From positions 62,001 through 126,000 of the forward strand of contig VZTG01004185.1 in assembly GCA_013397845.1 (NCBI GenBank): DNA of 64,000 nt, in the 5' to 3' direction. Both the position numbers and the translations under genes were made by a program. Under the pieces are notes generated by a model. The model did not search any database, had not been told where the DNA came from, and worked only from the letters and a program-made list of their open reading frames with translations. Positions 12,116-25,300 of the stretch are shown in pieces (position 1 is the stretch's first letter; each line of letters starts with the position of its first letter). The stretch is from Melanocharis versteri. Taxonomy: Eukaryota > Chordata > Aves > Passeriformes > Melanocharitidae.

Positions 12116-12937
12116 TGTCTAATAAAATTCTAATAATGAGGCTTTTAGACCTACAAGATGCACTGTTCTGGTACCATGAGCCTGGCTGGAATAGAATGAG
12201 TTGGATGGAAATTTGGTTGTCTGCATTAAGTGCCGCATTGCCAGCTGACCAAAGGAGGCAATTGTCCTGCTGTACTCAGCACTGGTGGGGCTTCACTTGG
12301 AATACTGCATGTAGTTTTTGGGCACTGAATGTAAAAAAGACATTATTCTGTTAGAGAAGGTCTGGAGCAGGACTGTNNNNNNNNNNNNNNNNNNNNNNNN
12401 NNNNNNNNNNNNNNNNNNNNNNNNNNNNNNNNNNNNNNNNNNNNNNNNNNNNNNNNNNNNNNNNNNNNNNNNNNNNNNNNNNNNNNNNNNNNNNNNNNNN
12501 NNNNNNNNNNNNNNNNNNNNNNNNNNNNNNNNNNNNNNNNNNNNNNNNNNNNNNNNNNNNNNNNNNNNNNNNNNNNNNNNNNNNNNNNNNNNNNNNNNNN
12601 NNNNNNNNNNNNNNNNNNNNNNNNNNNNNNNNNNNNNNNNNNNNNNNNNNNNNNNNNNNNNNNNNNNNNNNNNNNNTGTCTAATAAAATTCTAATAATGA
12701 GGCTTTTAGACCTACAAGATGCACTGTTCTGGTACCATGAGCCTGGCTGGAATAGAATGAGTTGGATGGAAATTTGGTTGTCTGCATTAAGTGCCGCATT
12801 GCCAGCTGACCAAAGGAGGCAATTGTCCTGCTGTACTCAGCACTGGTGGGGCTTCACTTGGAATACTGCATGTAGTTTTTGGGCACTGAATGTAAAAAAG
12901 ACATTATTCTGTTAGAGAAGGTCCGCAGCAGGACTGT
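12116..12937. other. Assembly gap (300 N) with duplicated flanks
   Basis: N runs from 12377 to 12676. The 261 bases before it (12116-12376) reappear directly after it (12677-12937) with only two substitutions, close to the inner edge. Equal copies abutting a round-number gap point to a scaffolding artefact (the same read end or haplotype placed twice), not a biological tandem duplication. Confidence 0.85.
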
Positions 12938-13376
12938 GAGGATGATGAAAGGTCTGGAGGGGAAGCCTTATGAGGAGTGGCTGAGGTCACTTGGTTTGTT
13001 CAGCCTGGAGACTGAGGTCAGACCTCATTGTGCTCTTCAACATCTTCACGAGGGGAAGCGGAGGGGCAGGTGCCAATCTCTTCACTCTCACGACCAGTGA
13101 CAGAACTCGAGCAAATGGCACGAAGCTGAGTCAGGGGAGGTTTAGGTTAGATCTTAGGCAAAGTTTCTTCACCTGGAGGGTGGCTAGGCACTGGAACAGA
13201 CTCCTCAAGGCAGTGGTCACAGCACCCAGCCTGTCTGAGTTAAGAATCGTTTGGACAATACTCCTGGGCACATTATGGTGTTCTCGGCGTGCCCTGCGCA
13301 GGGCCTGGAGTTGGACTCGATGATCCTGAGGGGTCCCTTCCAACTGGGGGCATTCTGCGATTCTGGGATTCTGCGA
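12790..13376 (+). mobile_element. CR1 LINE 3' end, with the end of ORF2
   Basis: Decayed reverse-transcriptase-ORF tail (GLEGKPYEEWLRSLGLFSLE) followed by the CR1 3' UTR ('gtgacagaactcgagcaaatgg', 'ggcactggaacagactcctc', 'ttggactcgatgatcct') and a terminal ATTCTGGGATTCTGCGATT-like repeat. The left border is blurred by the duplication and gap; part of the same element is also present before the gap. It is inactive, with frames broken. Confidence 0.8.
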
Positions 13377-13379
13377 TTT

Positions 13380-13710
13380 ACAAAACTTCAGTGCGGCCTT
13401 GGGGCCTAGGCCGCGGGGGCTGCTGTGGCGGCGCTGTGGCGCCAGGGGGCGCTCGCGGGGCGGCGGCGGCGGCCGTGAGGAGGAGGAGGAGGAAGGGGCC
13501 GCGGTGGCGGCGGGGCCGCGGCGCTGTGCCCGTCCCTCCTCCTTCCTCTCGCACTGACCGGTGCCTGGGCCTGTCTCGGGAAGCCACAGCTGCCCTCTGT
13601 GTATGGCGGTCTCTGTGCACCTCTGTGCCTTCCTGCTGCTGACACCAGCACTGCCCCGCCCGGCGTGGCCTGGTGCCCCTGTGGGCTCAGGCACAGGTGA
13701 TGAGTGACGC
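13380..13710. promoter_or_regulatory. Isolated CpG island between converging genes
   Basis: About 180 bases (13390-13570) are extremely GC- and CpG-rich, including GGC and GAG trinucleotide runs. The match cagggggcgc at 13443-13452 fits the core of the CTCF consensus. A 34-codon ATG frame follows at 13603-13707; its start (MAVSVHLCAFLLL) resembles a signal peptide, and a possible donor lies at 13697. It does not fall at the start of either flanking gene, so it may be an insulator, an unannotated promoter, or a GC-rich remnant next to the CR1. Confidence 0.45.
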
Positions 13711-15570
13711 TCTGTGGATCATCTCAACAGGCTTCGTCTTCCTCTCTGATCCTTCATGAAAAAATCGGTACAGATTTTTATCCATGTCAGAGTTTTATCC
13801 TTAGCAGAAGGGTACCTGCAGGAAGGATTGCCTGGCATGGGCCAGAACCACGTGCTGTAAGAGGCGATGGCAGCAGGGGGGATTTTTTGCTGAGTCCCAG
13901 CCCTGTTTGGGGACCACGGATGTGGTGATGTATTAGGGATTCAGGCTTGTGACTGGCATGTCACAGGGTAGCCCGTTGCTTTGTCACACATCAGAAAAGT
14001 CTTCCAGGCTGTGCCTGTTTCTCCCAAACCTCTTCTCCTCCAACTGGTCCCAGGTTTACTGTAAAAAAGCGAAGAGAATAAATATGGATTAAATGAAAGC
14101 AGTTAAGCCACCACCTTCAGTAGCACTTCAGGTCTCTCCCCCTCCTGATGACGCCACTTGCAAAGCCAAGGTGATCCAGAGCTTTGCAGCCCCACTCCTC
14201 AGTCCCCACCTTGTGAGTTTGAAGCTGGACCGCAGTCTCCTGCTGGAAGGTGTCAGCTGTCTGCACACATCCTGGCAGGATGGCAAGGGAGCGAGCATCT
14301 TCTGGCTTGGAAGGGTTGAATGACTGCTGTGCTCCTCTTCAGAGTGTGGGTGACCTCTGAAGGAAGAGTTTCTAGGACAAGCTGTTAGCATTGAAATGCA
14401 GGGAGTCAAAGTAGCCCGTGCTGCTCTGGTGGGGCTGTCTGCCCCTCGAAGGGATAGCAGAGAGGCCTCTGCACAAAGGAGCTACCTGCAAAGGATTAGG
14501 GAGAATATGTCTTGGAAGACTGGCTTTCCTGACAGTTGAAACATCAGAAATAGAATTGGAAAGTTTAAAGTAATCTACAGCTGCCTTGGGCACTTCTGTC
14601 ATGTTTCTGTCAGCCTGCAGGATAAGGAAAGAAATCATGTATCCTGAGCAGAAATAAGATGAGGCTGCACTGCATGAGTCATTTCTCTTCAAGGCAGATG
14701 AGCTGGACTTGTTTGGCCTTGGTCTATATTGGGAGCAGGCCCTGAAGGCTCCTTGCTTCCTGGATGGTGACCGTGTTACACGACTTCCGAGAGCCTGCAT
14801 CCGGTGGGGCAGTGAGTAGGGCTTTCAGTATGTGACAGGCCAGCGTGGTCTAAATGATCTGAAAATGGGCAGAGAAAGAAGGGAAACCTGTTTGTGTCTC
14901 AAGGCTGTGCATTAATGGAAAATGTGGCCTTTCTGGGGCAGAAAGCCAACCAAGTGTCTGTATTTTTTATTTCTTGTTATGAGCAAGCTGGGGGCTGTGA
15001 AACATTTTCATGACTGGTCTCTGAATTGCATTATTGCGTGGCTCATGGAAAAGGAGGGCTGCAAATTTCCAAGCCCGGAACTGTGGTTTGTGCTATGTTT
15101 TGCAGGATTTTGTTTTGTTTTAAATAAGGAAAAATGCTTTAATACAGATCTGGGTTAGAGCAGCTCCCCAGGGAACTGTGCCCATATTAGGCAGCCTAAG
15201 ATGAGGCAAGGAAAACTGTGTGTTTTTCCCTGCCTCTCCCAGTGTTTCTCTAAACTAATCTAAGTTTCTTGTGATCCTTTTAGGTGATGCAAATTTTGAG
15301 CTCTTACTCTGCATTTGGTTCAGGTCTCCTTTGTTTGACCTGAGCCCAACCACTGAGTTTACAATCCATTAGCATGTTTAGAATACAGAATAATCTCTCT
15401 TCCAAGAACAGGGAGACTTTTCTTATAATATTTAGTGTTGTTTCACCTTCTTGAAAAGACAGGAGTAATGCCTAGACTGCTGGCAGGTGAGTGTGTTTCA
15501 CAGCAGTTCAGTGCAAATGCCACCACCCTGATACAGGGGAGAGTGGAGCAAGAGCAAGGGAACAAAAGGT
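13711..15570. other. Intergenic spacer between the FDX1 and ARHGAP20-type gene ends
   Basis: No exon, RNA gene or clear transposon was seen on either strand. Open frames such as 14372-14800 (-) have no recognisable features. Confidence 0.6.
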
Positions 15571-17588
15571 GACAACACCACAACGACAACTTGCGTGTCT
15601 TTTATTAAAACAGTTACAACTGTAGCTCTGGAAAAAAAGACTGTGGATGCCTTGCTGCTGTTCATATGTGAGGAAAATTATGGTGGTGGTGGAGTTGTGT
15701 TATGATTATATACACCTTTCATTATACAAGGGCCACAAAGGTGGGACAGAGAGTGCCACATCTGAGAGTTAAACAGCCTTCATCTAACAAAACAAACTGT
15801 ATACAACTTGGAAAGTGGGCTCTGGGCTTCCCTCTGGTTCCCTTGCCCTAGTATTTGATGATGTGAATTTGGAGTGCTGGGCTGGGTTCCTGTCACTGAC
15901 CCTCAGAGGCACCTGGCAGAGGAGTGGAGGGATCTGACACTAGATAATTTTACAGAGGTGGCTTTCCCCTCTGTGCAAGGACTGAAGCATGGCAGCTGTC
16001 ATGCAGCTCCAGCTCTGGCTATTTGCAAACACTCAGCAGCTTGCAGAGATACTTATTCCACAAGCACTACCTTTCAGTCATTAGCATTCATCTATTTCTC
16101 TTCTCCTTCACCCGTTCACTGTTCACTGAGTAAAAAGGATTGTCTCTCTGACAGATACCACCATAGAAAACTCTCATGTAACTTTCAAATGAACCATCCC
16201 AAACCTTTTAACCTTTGAGACCTTTCCCACTGTTTTCTTAAAACAACCTGTCAAACTAATGTGGTGCTCCCAGCGTCTTTTTAGAGCTCAGCTGGCAGGG
16301 TCACAACCCTCTAACAAGTCCTATTATGTCTGTGGCACTTCTGAGCATGGCTTTGAGGGATGCTCCATGGCTGCATCTCCTTGGTGGTCCTTACCAGCAG
16401 CCTGCTCAGCACATCCCTGCCTGGAATTTCCCCAAACTTCATTCTGCTGGGGCACACCAGGCCACGTACTCTGCTGAGTGGGAACTCAGTGTTTCTCTGA
16501 GCCAGCATCCGTGGTGAAGCCTGGACAGTTTCAGTGTATATACTGACAACTTTGTGGCCAGATGTGACTTTGCTTCAGCATCTACTCAACAACGTTCCTG
16601 ACAACTTCCACAACTCCTTGACCTCGTGCTAAAACCAAGCCCTCCTCAAGTCCCTCTCAGCATGACTAGGAATTTGCCTCACTCACACTGCATCTAGAAA
16701 GGGGCATCAACATTGACAGAAAATTGTCAACTTTTACTAGGACTGAAACTCCTAGCTACTGAGCTATTTCCAGAGGACACTGAAGAACATTCATAGCCCT
16801 GTCAAAGTGACAGTACTAAAATCCTTCATAGCAACTGTGTCTCTGTCAAATGCTGGCTTTGGGGAAGGTATGAGAAGAAAGAATCACTGCATAATTAATT
16901 CCAGAAAAAAGCAATCTTAGGCTTAAAATGTTACACCTGCTGTCTGTCAGTGAATGCTGGGCTTTGGACTCTCGGCTCCAGCTGCTGATTTTGGAACCCA
17001 GCCTCAACCAATAATGGATATGGGCTGTGAGCTAGACCAGAGCAGACAACAGATGAGCGGAGTGAAGCAGCAGTGATTTCTGGAATGAAGGTGAAGGATT
17101 TTCATTTGGATGAATTGGTTGTGATGAACAGTGAATAATGGTGGGTTTTGTGCAAGTGTAAAGATTTTTAACTAATTCTTATGGAGCATTAGCTGTCCCT
17201 GTTGTCCAGTCATCCACACACATCAGCAGCTGACTGGAGAAAATAAAGCAATGTTTCTCTTTTCCTGCTATAAAAAAAAAACGGAGTCAGGCCCTTTACA
17301 GGTCAGCTAATTCAAGGACAGGGAGAGTCTGGTGGTATTCACTCCACTACACACCCAGCCAGTGAAGTCTCTTCCATCAGAAAAGGGCATAAAGAAAACA
17401 CAAGAACAGCCCCCCCACCTCCCACCAAAATGGGTATTGAACCCCATCATTACATACACATTAGTGTCACTTTACACTTGTTGCCTCATGCAGCCTGCTA
17501 AATTCTTCACACCCTGGTCATATATTACAGAATATTTTCTGTTGCACATACACAAAAAAAAATATTTAGTTCCTCCACATCCATCGCC
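15570..17588 (-). other. ARHGAP20-type gene 3' UTR and poly(A) site
   Basis: After the stop codon at 17589-17591 the - strand continues without coding signal to AATAAA (15601-15606 on the complement). This is followed within 30 bases by a GT-rich run (GTTGTCGTTGTGGTGTTGTC). Signal and downstream element together mark cleavage near 15580, giving a 3' UTR of about 2 kb. Confidence 0.7.
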
Positions 17589-19327
17589 TTAGACAAATGT
17601 CTCTTCTGCAAACACCGCTGTGTCATGCTCCTCTGCGGCCACCTCTGCCAGAGGCTGGCTCCTGAGCCACTCCACCCTGCCCCGGAGGAGTTCCTTCTCC
17701 ACCGCTTCCACCTCTGCTGTGGGGCAGGGCTCGGTTTCATCGTGCTTGAAATAGTCCCTGATGGTGTTTCGGATGGAGTCAGGGAGGATGATGCGGATGG
17801 TGTGGCTGAACGTGTCAAAGCCCTTGCTCTGGGTTGGCGCCTGCGCCGTTTCCACTGGCTGTCTCTCCAGCTCCTCGGGAGCAGAGGCACTTTGGGGGCT
17901 CTCTGTGCGCTCGGCCTGCAGCCGTGGGACCGTCGGTTCATGGCGGCAGCGCCTGGAGATGGACTGCAGGACAAGGGGGGTGTTCTGCCCATAGAACACT
18001 GTCTGGGGAATGTGGACTCTCACAGTCTGCAAACTCTTGGACAGGCTCTGCTCACTGCTGCTGCTGGGTGAGTCTCTGCTGCTGGTGTTTGTCACAGATC
18101 TCTCCTCTTCTCCTACTTGAGACCCCCAAGAGCTTTCTTTATTTGGGGCCACATAAAAAGTTATCTTGGTGCGTTTCAGGCTTTCCTGGCTCAGAGGGCA
18201 GTCATCAATGCCTTTGATTTCTATGTTCTTCACTGTCTTCTCCCTGTGCTGCTGGTGGCTGACCTGTAGGGGTGTCTCGCTGGATGGGCTGGCAGCTGGG
18301 AATTCAGGGCTTTGTTCAAACTCTTTGGTATAATCCTGGCTCCTGAGCCCTGAGCCAGGGCACCCTGAACAACTCAGCTGTCTCTCCTCTTCTTCCCAGT
18401 CAATGTCAGTGAATGGGCTTCCCATGGCAGCTCTGCTGACACATGGAAAACTTCTCTGCTCTCCAGAGCAATGACTGCTCTCTCCAGCCTTGGGTTCATC
18501 CTCATGAAAACTGTCCAGATTGCACAGATGTAAAGGTGCAGGAGATGTGAAGGATTTGTGCCACTCTTTTTGGGACCTCTTGGCAGCTGTGGGAGACACA
18601 GCATGAAGCCTGGCAGAAGTGCCAAACATGAATGGCAGGGATGAGACATCTGTGGGACTAATGGCTGATGACTCTGAGCAATAGGAGAAGGCACTGTCTA
18701 AGGAGCTGAGTGAGGAGGCAGATGGGGAGGTGGTGGTAGAGGACAGGCTGGAGAAGCTGGACCTGTTGGACAGGCTGGACTTCTGAAGGCTGAGCTGCTT
18801 CACCCTGGAGGTGGTCTGAGGTGATTGCCACAAGTTCTGCCTGGCCTTATTAACCCCAGGGCTTAGGCCTTCATCAATCAGCTTCTGGCTCTCCATCTGC
18901 AGCTGCCTGAGCCTGTGGATGTAGTCCGTGTGGCTGCTCATGATGGTGGCATCGCAGCTGGACTGGCGAGCCACCGGCTCATGGCTCTGTGCGGGCAGCT
19001 GGGAGCTGAGGCAGACGCTGGGCTCTGAGGAACACCGGTCCCGGGCCGGGCTGAGCGAGCGTATGGAGCCGATGGAACAGAAGGAGCCATCCTCCTCCAG
19101 GAGCTCATAGCTGTCTGCACTGGCGTTGGTCTGGGCTTTGCTTTGGTAGCAGGCTGTGATCTCACTGAACAAGTCCCAGTCTTCCTGATCCTCATCAAGT
19201 AGCAAGCTGCTGGGTGCTTCAAAAATGGCATCTGTTTCAGATTCCAGGTGGTGCTTTGGCCCTTCTGGATCACAAGTGGAAAACTCCAGCTCATCAGAGG
19301 AATCATCATGCTGAGCCAAGCCTATGT
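17589..19327 (-). CDS. ARHGAP20: ARHGAP20-type last exon: C-terminal tail
   Basis: Acceptor CTGCCCCAG, then 578 residues and TAA. The tail is acidic near its start (DDSSDELEF, LLLDEDQEDWDLF). It contains one DRCSSEPS...RQSSCDA...DYIHRLRQLQ block (about residues 640-690). The human protein, as I recall it, has two such RCSEPS/SSCDA blocks. A Ser/Thr-rich run (about 720-770, SSFSSLSSTTTSPSASS) and a SLPFMFGTSARLHAVS segment follow. The region is predicted to be disordered, with many possible phosphorylation sites. Confidence 0.9.
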
Positions 19328-22300
19328 CTGGGGCAGAGGACACAAATTAATTTGTTGCCATATATGTAGTACCTCACAACCAAAACAGGGAAATTATATC
19401 AAGCCCATGGAAAAACAAAGATGATCCATGATTCTCACTGGAAATAATAAAAAAATTCTGGCTTGATGACGTAAGTTTTCACCACTGACCTATATTCATA
19501 GGATAGTTAACATCTCTTTCCATACAAACTCCATCTCTTTCCTTACAAACCATGTGGTTTAGCTTTACAGAACTAACCTGGAAAATAAAAAGACTGCTGG
19601 GACATGGCAGTGCTAAGGCAACAATAAATTCTTGCAATGGCTAGAGCAGGTTTAACAGCAGCTACAGAGAAAGACAACCATGCCTGGGGACACATTGGAG
19701 GTTCTGCACCTCAGCCCTCTGCTTTGCTATCTCTACCTCCCTATGCTTGACAGGCAAAGGGAAAACCAAACCCATCTGGTTTTCAATGCTTTTCCTTAGA
19801 AGAAACATGAAGGTAAAGCAAACTCTTTTGTCTGAGGACTTCACCTATTAAAAAATTTTAAGTATTTCTGGAAGATTTACTTCCACCAACTTACCCAGAG
19901 ATTCTGCTGAGTTTTTGGACTTCTTTTTGTCAGGTCTTTGGAACAAGGAAGCAATATCACCCCCAAAAATCTCTCCTGAGTTTTCAATCAGAAACTGCAC
20001 TAACAAGGCCACCTGGCAAAGACAGGAATTCACAGATTCAGTTTCAGGAAAACAGAGCCAGCCGTTTACAGTAAGTAAAACCATACCCAGATCATTCCCG
20101 TTTTTTTAATGAAGATGTAATTTCCTCAAGAAGCTGTTAAAAATGTGGCGGTGCATCTGTATAAACACCTGAGGCAAGAATATGAACTATGTGAATGGGT
20201 ACTGTGAGCCAGGTATAGCACATTCTACAGTTTTCCTCACTATTGCTTACATCTCATAAGCTACAAGCAAGCATTCCTCCTTTCTGGTGCACTCTTGTGC
20301 TCACTGCTTACTTCGTCCCAGCTGAGGTGGCAGTGTCCAATTCAGCTGCTCCAATTTCCTTGTGCTTGCTTGACCATATAGAAAGTTCATCTGGTGAAGC
20401 AATCACTGCTTCCCTTTTCACCCTGGACAGTCTGAGGAGCTAAACCCCTCCCAGCATGAGCACAGCTGCACGGAGGAAAGGATGAGGCCTGGATGCCACT
20501 CAGCCAGCACTGTCACTGGCCCTATGCCTTCCTTTAGACTACAAAAGGCAGTGCCCATAAAAAGCAGCAAAAGGGGCACAGAGGTGAGGCCAAACCCATG
20601 GAAAATTACCTTCTTTGTAGACCGGCTCTCCTCCTCAGGCCCAGTGGGACTCGGTAGCCACAGCATATTGGGTGCTATGCAGAGAGCCAGGTTAAAGGCA
20701 TTCATCTGATTCACTCCGGAATTCTGCTCAATATGATGGAGGACTCCAAAGAGATGTCTGAGTAAGATGAGGTTGGCCTCTGGAAGCTGGTTGACGAGAC
20801 TATTCAGGGGGTGGGAACAAAGGAAAACAGTGCTGTTCACAAACGTCTGCTCTTCGAATACCAGAAGTTACATCCCAAAGCTTTTTCCCCCTTCTGCCCC
20901 TTTGTACCCGGCCTGAGACATCCACATTTGATAATAAGGTGAGTCTGTGTCACTCCCCTCCACCAACTCATGTGGGAGCCACAACTCTGCATCCGAACTG
21001 CCAACCTGCTCTGGTCACAGAGCTGGAGGGACAAGGGACTTGGGTTCAGAGCATGTGGGAGGGAACCCACAATGCCCTGACAAAACAGGGACCACCCAGA
21101 GGAGACAGGAGACAGCTCCAGGCCAGCAGCACGCCAGACCCCACCACTACTGTGTCCTGTGCTATGGTGAACATGGAGAAAGAAGGCCCAGGCTAAATGG
21201 TTCAAAAACTGAGCTGAGCCATGGCTGAATATACTGGATATCCAACAGGAGGCTGATAAACTGCTCTTGCTCAGGGCAGCAGTTTCAAGGCAGTAAGCCT
21301 GTTTTCATGATTCCAGTCACCACCTTGACAGAGCTGTTTCTTCTAACTGCCAATATGGTGATCAGCCTCATTTCGTGCACATAAGAATAAAGTTACTATC
21401 ATTAGAGATCTAATTCTGCTACCATAGATGCACTCCTGGTGGCTGAATTATTGTGCTTTTTCAGTTTATTCATTCTGGTAATTTGAACTAATCATCAAAA
21501 AACATTTTTTAATTACTTTTTTGGGGCCAGAAATGTTAACCATGTTCAAAAAAGACCATTGAAAAGAAAATTTTCTGATCAGTGACACTGGCAATGAGCA
21601 ATAGCTCCTCCACTGTGGCCTGGAGCATTGCCAGTAGTCTCCCAGAAAATGAAGGCTATTCCTAAGGCCACATGCTCCCCCTTTTCCCACCAAAAGGAAC
21701 TTTTACAAAGGCTTCTACAAACCTTTTGATAGCTTCAATCTTATGTGCTCGATTTTCTGTGTCCACGGCTTCCATCCACAGTCCGTGCATGTCTGAGGAT
21801 AGAACACTGTCAGGTATATTTCGGAGAAAATCCTGAATTAAATATATATATGTAGAGCAATCTGGTCAGTTTTGAATTCCTGGTTTCGGTTTCACAATGC
21901 ATATAGTCACTGTTTATTCATATTAAGCACAAGTTAAAACAAGACATGACACAAACATGTTTATTCTCCCCTCCCATGCCCACCAAGCTGTCCTCCTCAG
22001 GCTCTTCCATGGCAGCACTGCAGGATGAACAGGCAGCCCCCGTTTTTCCCCTTCTCCAGAGCAGGACTGACCTCCACTCCAGCAGAGGACTCAGCCCTGA
22101 GGCTCTGCACAGATCTCTCTGAAACATTTCTCAGCTAGGAGGACTGCTGGTTTTTCTCAGGGGACTATTCAACAACTCAGTGTATGTCTTGTGTTAGAAA
22201 GTGCCTGAATATCAGGCCAACAAGAACAAGGGGATGTTTTTTGGATACTTTGGTGCCTAAATTATTCTGACCAGATTTAACTGCCAGTGCAAAATATAGG

Positions 22301-25300
22301 CTTTTCCTTACTGAAACATGGGTCTTATCACAAGTTTCATCCCCCACCCACCACAACCCCTCTGCTTGGATTTAGCAGTTGCTTTCCCTCATGCTTGCTG
22401 GCTGATCAGAGGGTGAAGGCTGGGGATCCAGAGAGCACAGGTCAGCTCCTTTGACCTGTTTTGGGGGTTGCAGAGCAGCTGCCCTCAAATGGCATGAGTC
22501 CTCCCAAAGCTTCTGCAGCCTCTTCCTTGCATTCAGAAATGACAAAGAACATCTGTGCTGCTGCCACCAAAGGGTTTTATGCAAATGTCAGTGCAGCATC
22601 TGTCATGTCATTTGGCACTGTACAGACATCGTGGCTGTCTTGCAGGTGGACATCATTGTATTTCCTGCTGGGGGTGGTTTGGTATAGGGAGGTGCCAAAG
22701 GGAGCCCCATCCTGAGGGGCTGCACATGTCTGCATGTGAAAACCAGGGTCACTGCATCAGGCAGATACCTCTGTGTACACAGGCACACCAAGCCATCAGG
22801 TGAAAATCTTCCTTGCTGGAAAATGCTTTCTCTTCCCCTGAAATCCTCCCTACCCATACAGACTCATTGCTTCCTTAAAGAAGGAAGGTACCATTAGCCC
22901 AGACAGCTGAGTTACTTGGCCACACATACCGTGATGACAGCTGCAGCCACAAAGACTGACTCTCCATCCACCTGAACATCATCTCCAGAGTTCAGCTTCT
23001 CTTTCAGTTCCTTGCAAGTCTTGGCATTGGCAGAACGTCTGAAAATGCCCCTCGTAGAGGGACCTTCATGGTACAAGAGGAGCAGCATATCCTAAGAGAA
23101 AACCCAGTTGTACTTTAGAGCCTAACACTTTACCCTCTTGTTTGTGTATATTATACATCATGTGTTGTAACGTAATTAGCGTAAGACCAAGTCAGTAAAG
23201 GGAAGGAAACAAAACAAGAGATTTATCCTGATCTAATCAGGGACAAGAACCTGACAGCCAAGCTGCAGATACAGTTCATGTGGGCACACCTATCCTGTGA
23301 CAAGTGTGACTTGTCACCGAGGGGACTCTTGCAGTGAGTGAGGTCTAGGTTACATGGCAGCATTCACTGACATTGCCCCTTGTCAGATGGTGATGACCTG
23401 GCTGGAGACACCCATTGAAACAGGACAGGCATCTGTGAATGAAGTGATAGGGATTACCCAGGAGAGGATTGTTCCAACCCTTGTGACTGAGCTGAATCTG
23501 AATCAAAAATAAACAATGGTCCTTTTCCGCATTCAATCCTCGTAAGTGCTGCAAGTGGCTTTAAATTTTGGGCTAAACACATCAAGTTTACGTCAAGACA
23601 AGCAGTCCAGGCTGCTGCTTACCATGATTGGCTTGGGAAGGATTCCATCAGGACAGACAGAGGACAGGGACAGGCCGAAGAGCTTGCGTGGTGTGGTCGG
23701 TGACTGTGAAGGAGGGCTGCCCGTGGGGGTGCTGGTGCTGCGGCGCAGGGCCCAGTCAATCAAAGACTTCTTCCTTTTGGTGTGTTTCTGCAGTGACTCT
23801 GAAAGAAAACACAGACCTTCATTACATGCCTGCCTGTCCTCCTGCTGGCCAGTGAGTGATCTACAGTGGAGGCAGAGTTCCCAGCAGAACAAGGACTTTC
23901 TGCCCTCACCTGTTTATTAACTGCACTCTTAACGGGGATGGTTAGACAATATACAGCAGTGAAACCACTTGTTCATCTCTCAACCATCAGCAAAACTCTC
24001 AATCACCATTCTTCAGGGAACCTTGCTGTCTCTGCAGTGCAAGAATCTCTTCACTCTTGTGACCAGTGACAGGACTTGAGAAAATGGCATGAAGCAGAGT
24101 CAGGGGAGGTTTAGGTTAGATCTCAGGAAAAGGTTCTTCACCCAGAGGGTGGTTGGGCACTGGAAGAGGCTCTCCGGGGCAGTGGTCACAGCACCAAGGC
24201 TGTCTGAGTTCGAGGAGCATATGGACAGTGCTCTCAGGTAGACGGTGGGATTCTTGGGGTGTCCCTAGACAGGGCCAGGACTCGATAATACTGATGGTTC
24301 TCTTCCAACTCAGCATTTTCTATGATTCTACTACAATGACTTGCAGTTGAAGACTAATGAAGGACTGAAAGCTAAGTCTGAACATTTGCACAGACAAATT
24401 TCACCTCTCTGCAATCTCTTCCTCTTTACATTACATTCAGGTATGAGAGCAACTCTGGGATGCACGTATGATGCCAGAAGAGTTCAGCACTGCACTGGAG
24501 AGCAATAAAGTCTCTCTCTGGCTGTACCACACTCCTGCAGCCCCTACCTCTCCTCAGCTGCATTGGAGCGTGGAGTCTGGGTTTCAGGACAAACTGACAC
24601 TGTTTTTCCTTTGGGAGCTGAGCAAGGAAGGAAGCCTCTGTCCCATCAGCCAGGAGAGTGTTATTGTTGGTTCTTTGTTGCTGGTCAGCGGAGTCCCGAA
24701 GACAGCTCAAGGCAATGCTGAAGGGATGCTCGTGCCCTGTTGAGCAAAGTTGTGTAAAGAGCAGGCAAAGATGCAGAGCTATGATAAAAACTCTTATTGT
24801 TATTGGGAAATTCCAGCCTTGGTGATCGCCATGAAGAATGCTTAGCACTTAACAGACAAAATTCAGTGGTTTATTTTAAAATGTTTCTTCTATTTCTGAA
24901 ATCATCCCCTACAGATCTGTAGCACTCTCCTCCATTGTGATTGTTCTCAAGGCCCCCGTATACACACCTACCCTCCCTCAAGCCTGAGGAGTTTCTGAAA
25001 GCTAAACACAAATTGTTAAAAAGGAAAGTTTTTCAAATAAACAGCCTGCAAAGGCATTGATGCAAGTGGCCCGCATGTGCTCGTGAGGTCAGTTTAGTCT
25101 TGGAATAAGGTAGCAGTTCAGAAGGTAACAACCCATATGCAACAAACTGGGTTTTCAATATGATGCAACATTTCGTGTGGGAAGCAGTTTCATTACTTGT
25201 GAACTGAAATGCAATGAAAACTAAGTAAGTACCAAAAAAATAGGATAAACATGTTAGCTTCCTGACTAGAGGCTTATAAGTCACCAATAAACCATCTAAA

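Noticed and set aside
13131..13694. 187-codon frame on the - strand
   Set aside because: Runs from the CR1 tail through the GC-rich island; low-complexity Pro/Arg/Ser content and no similarity.
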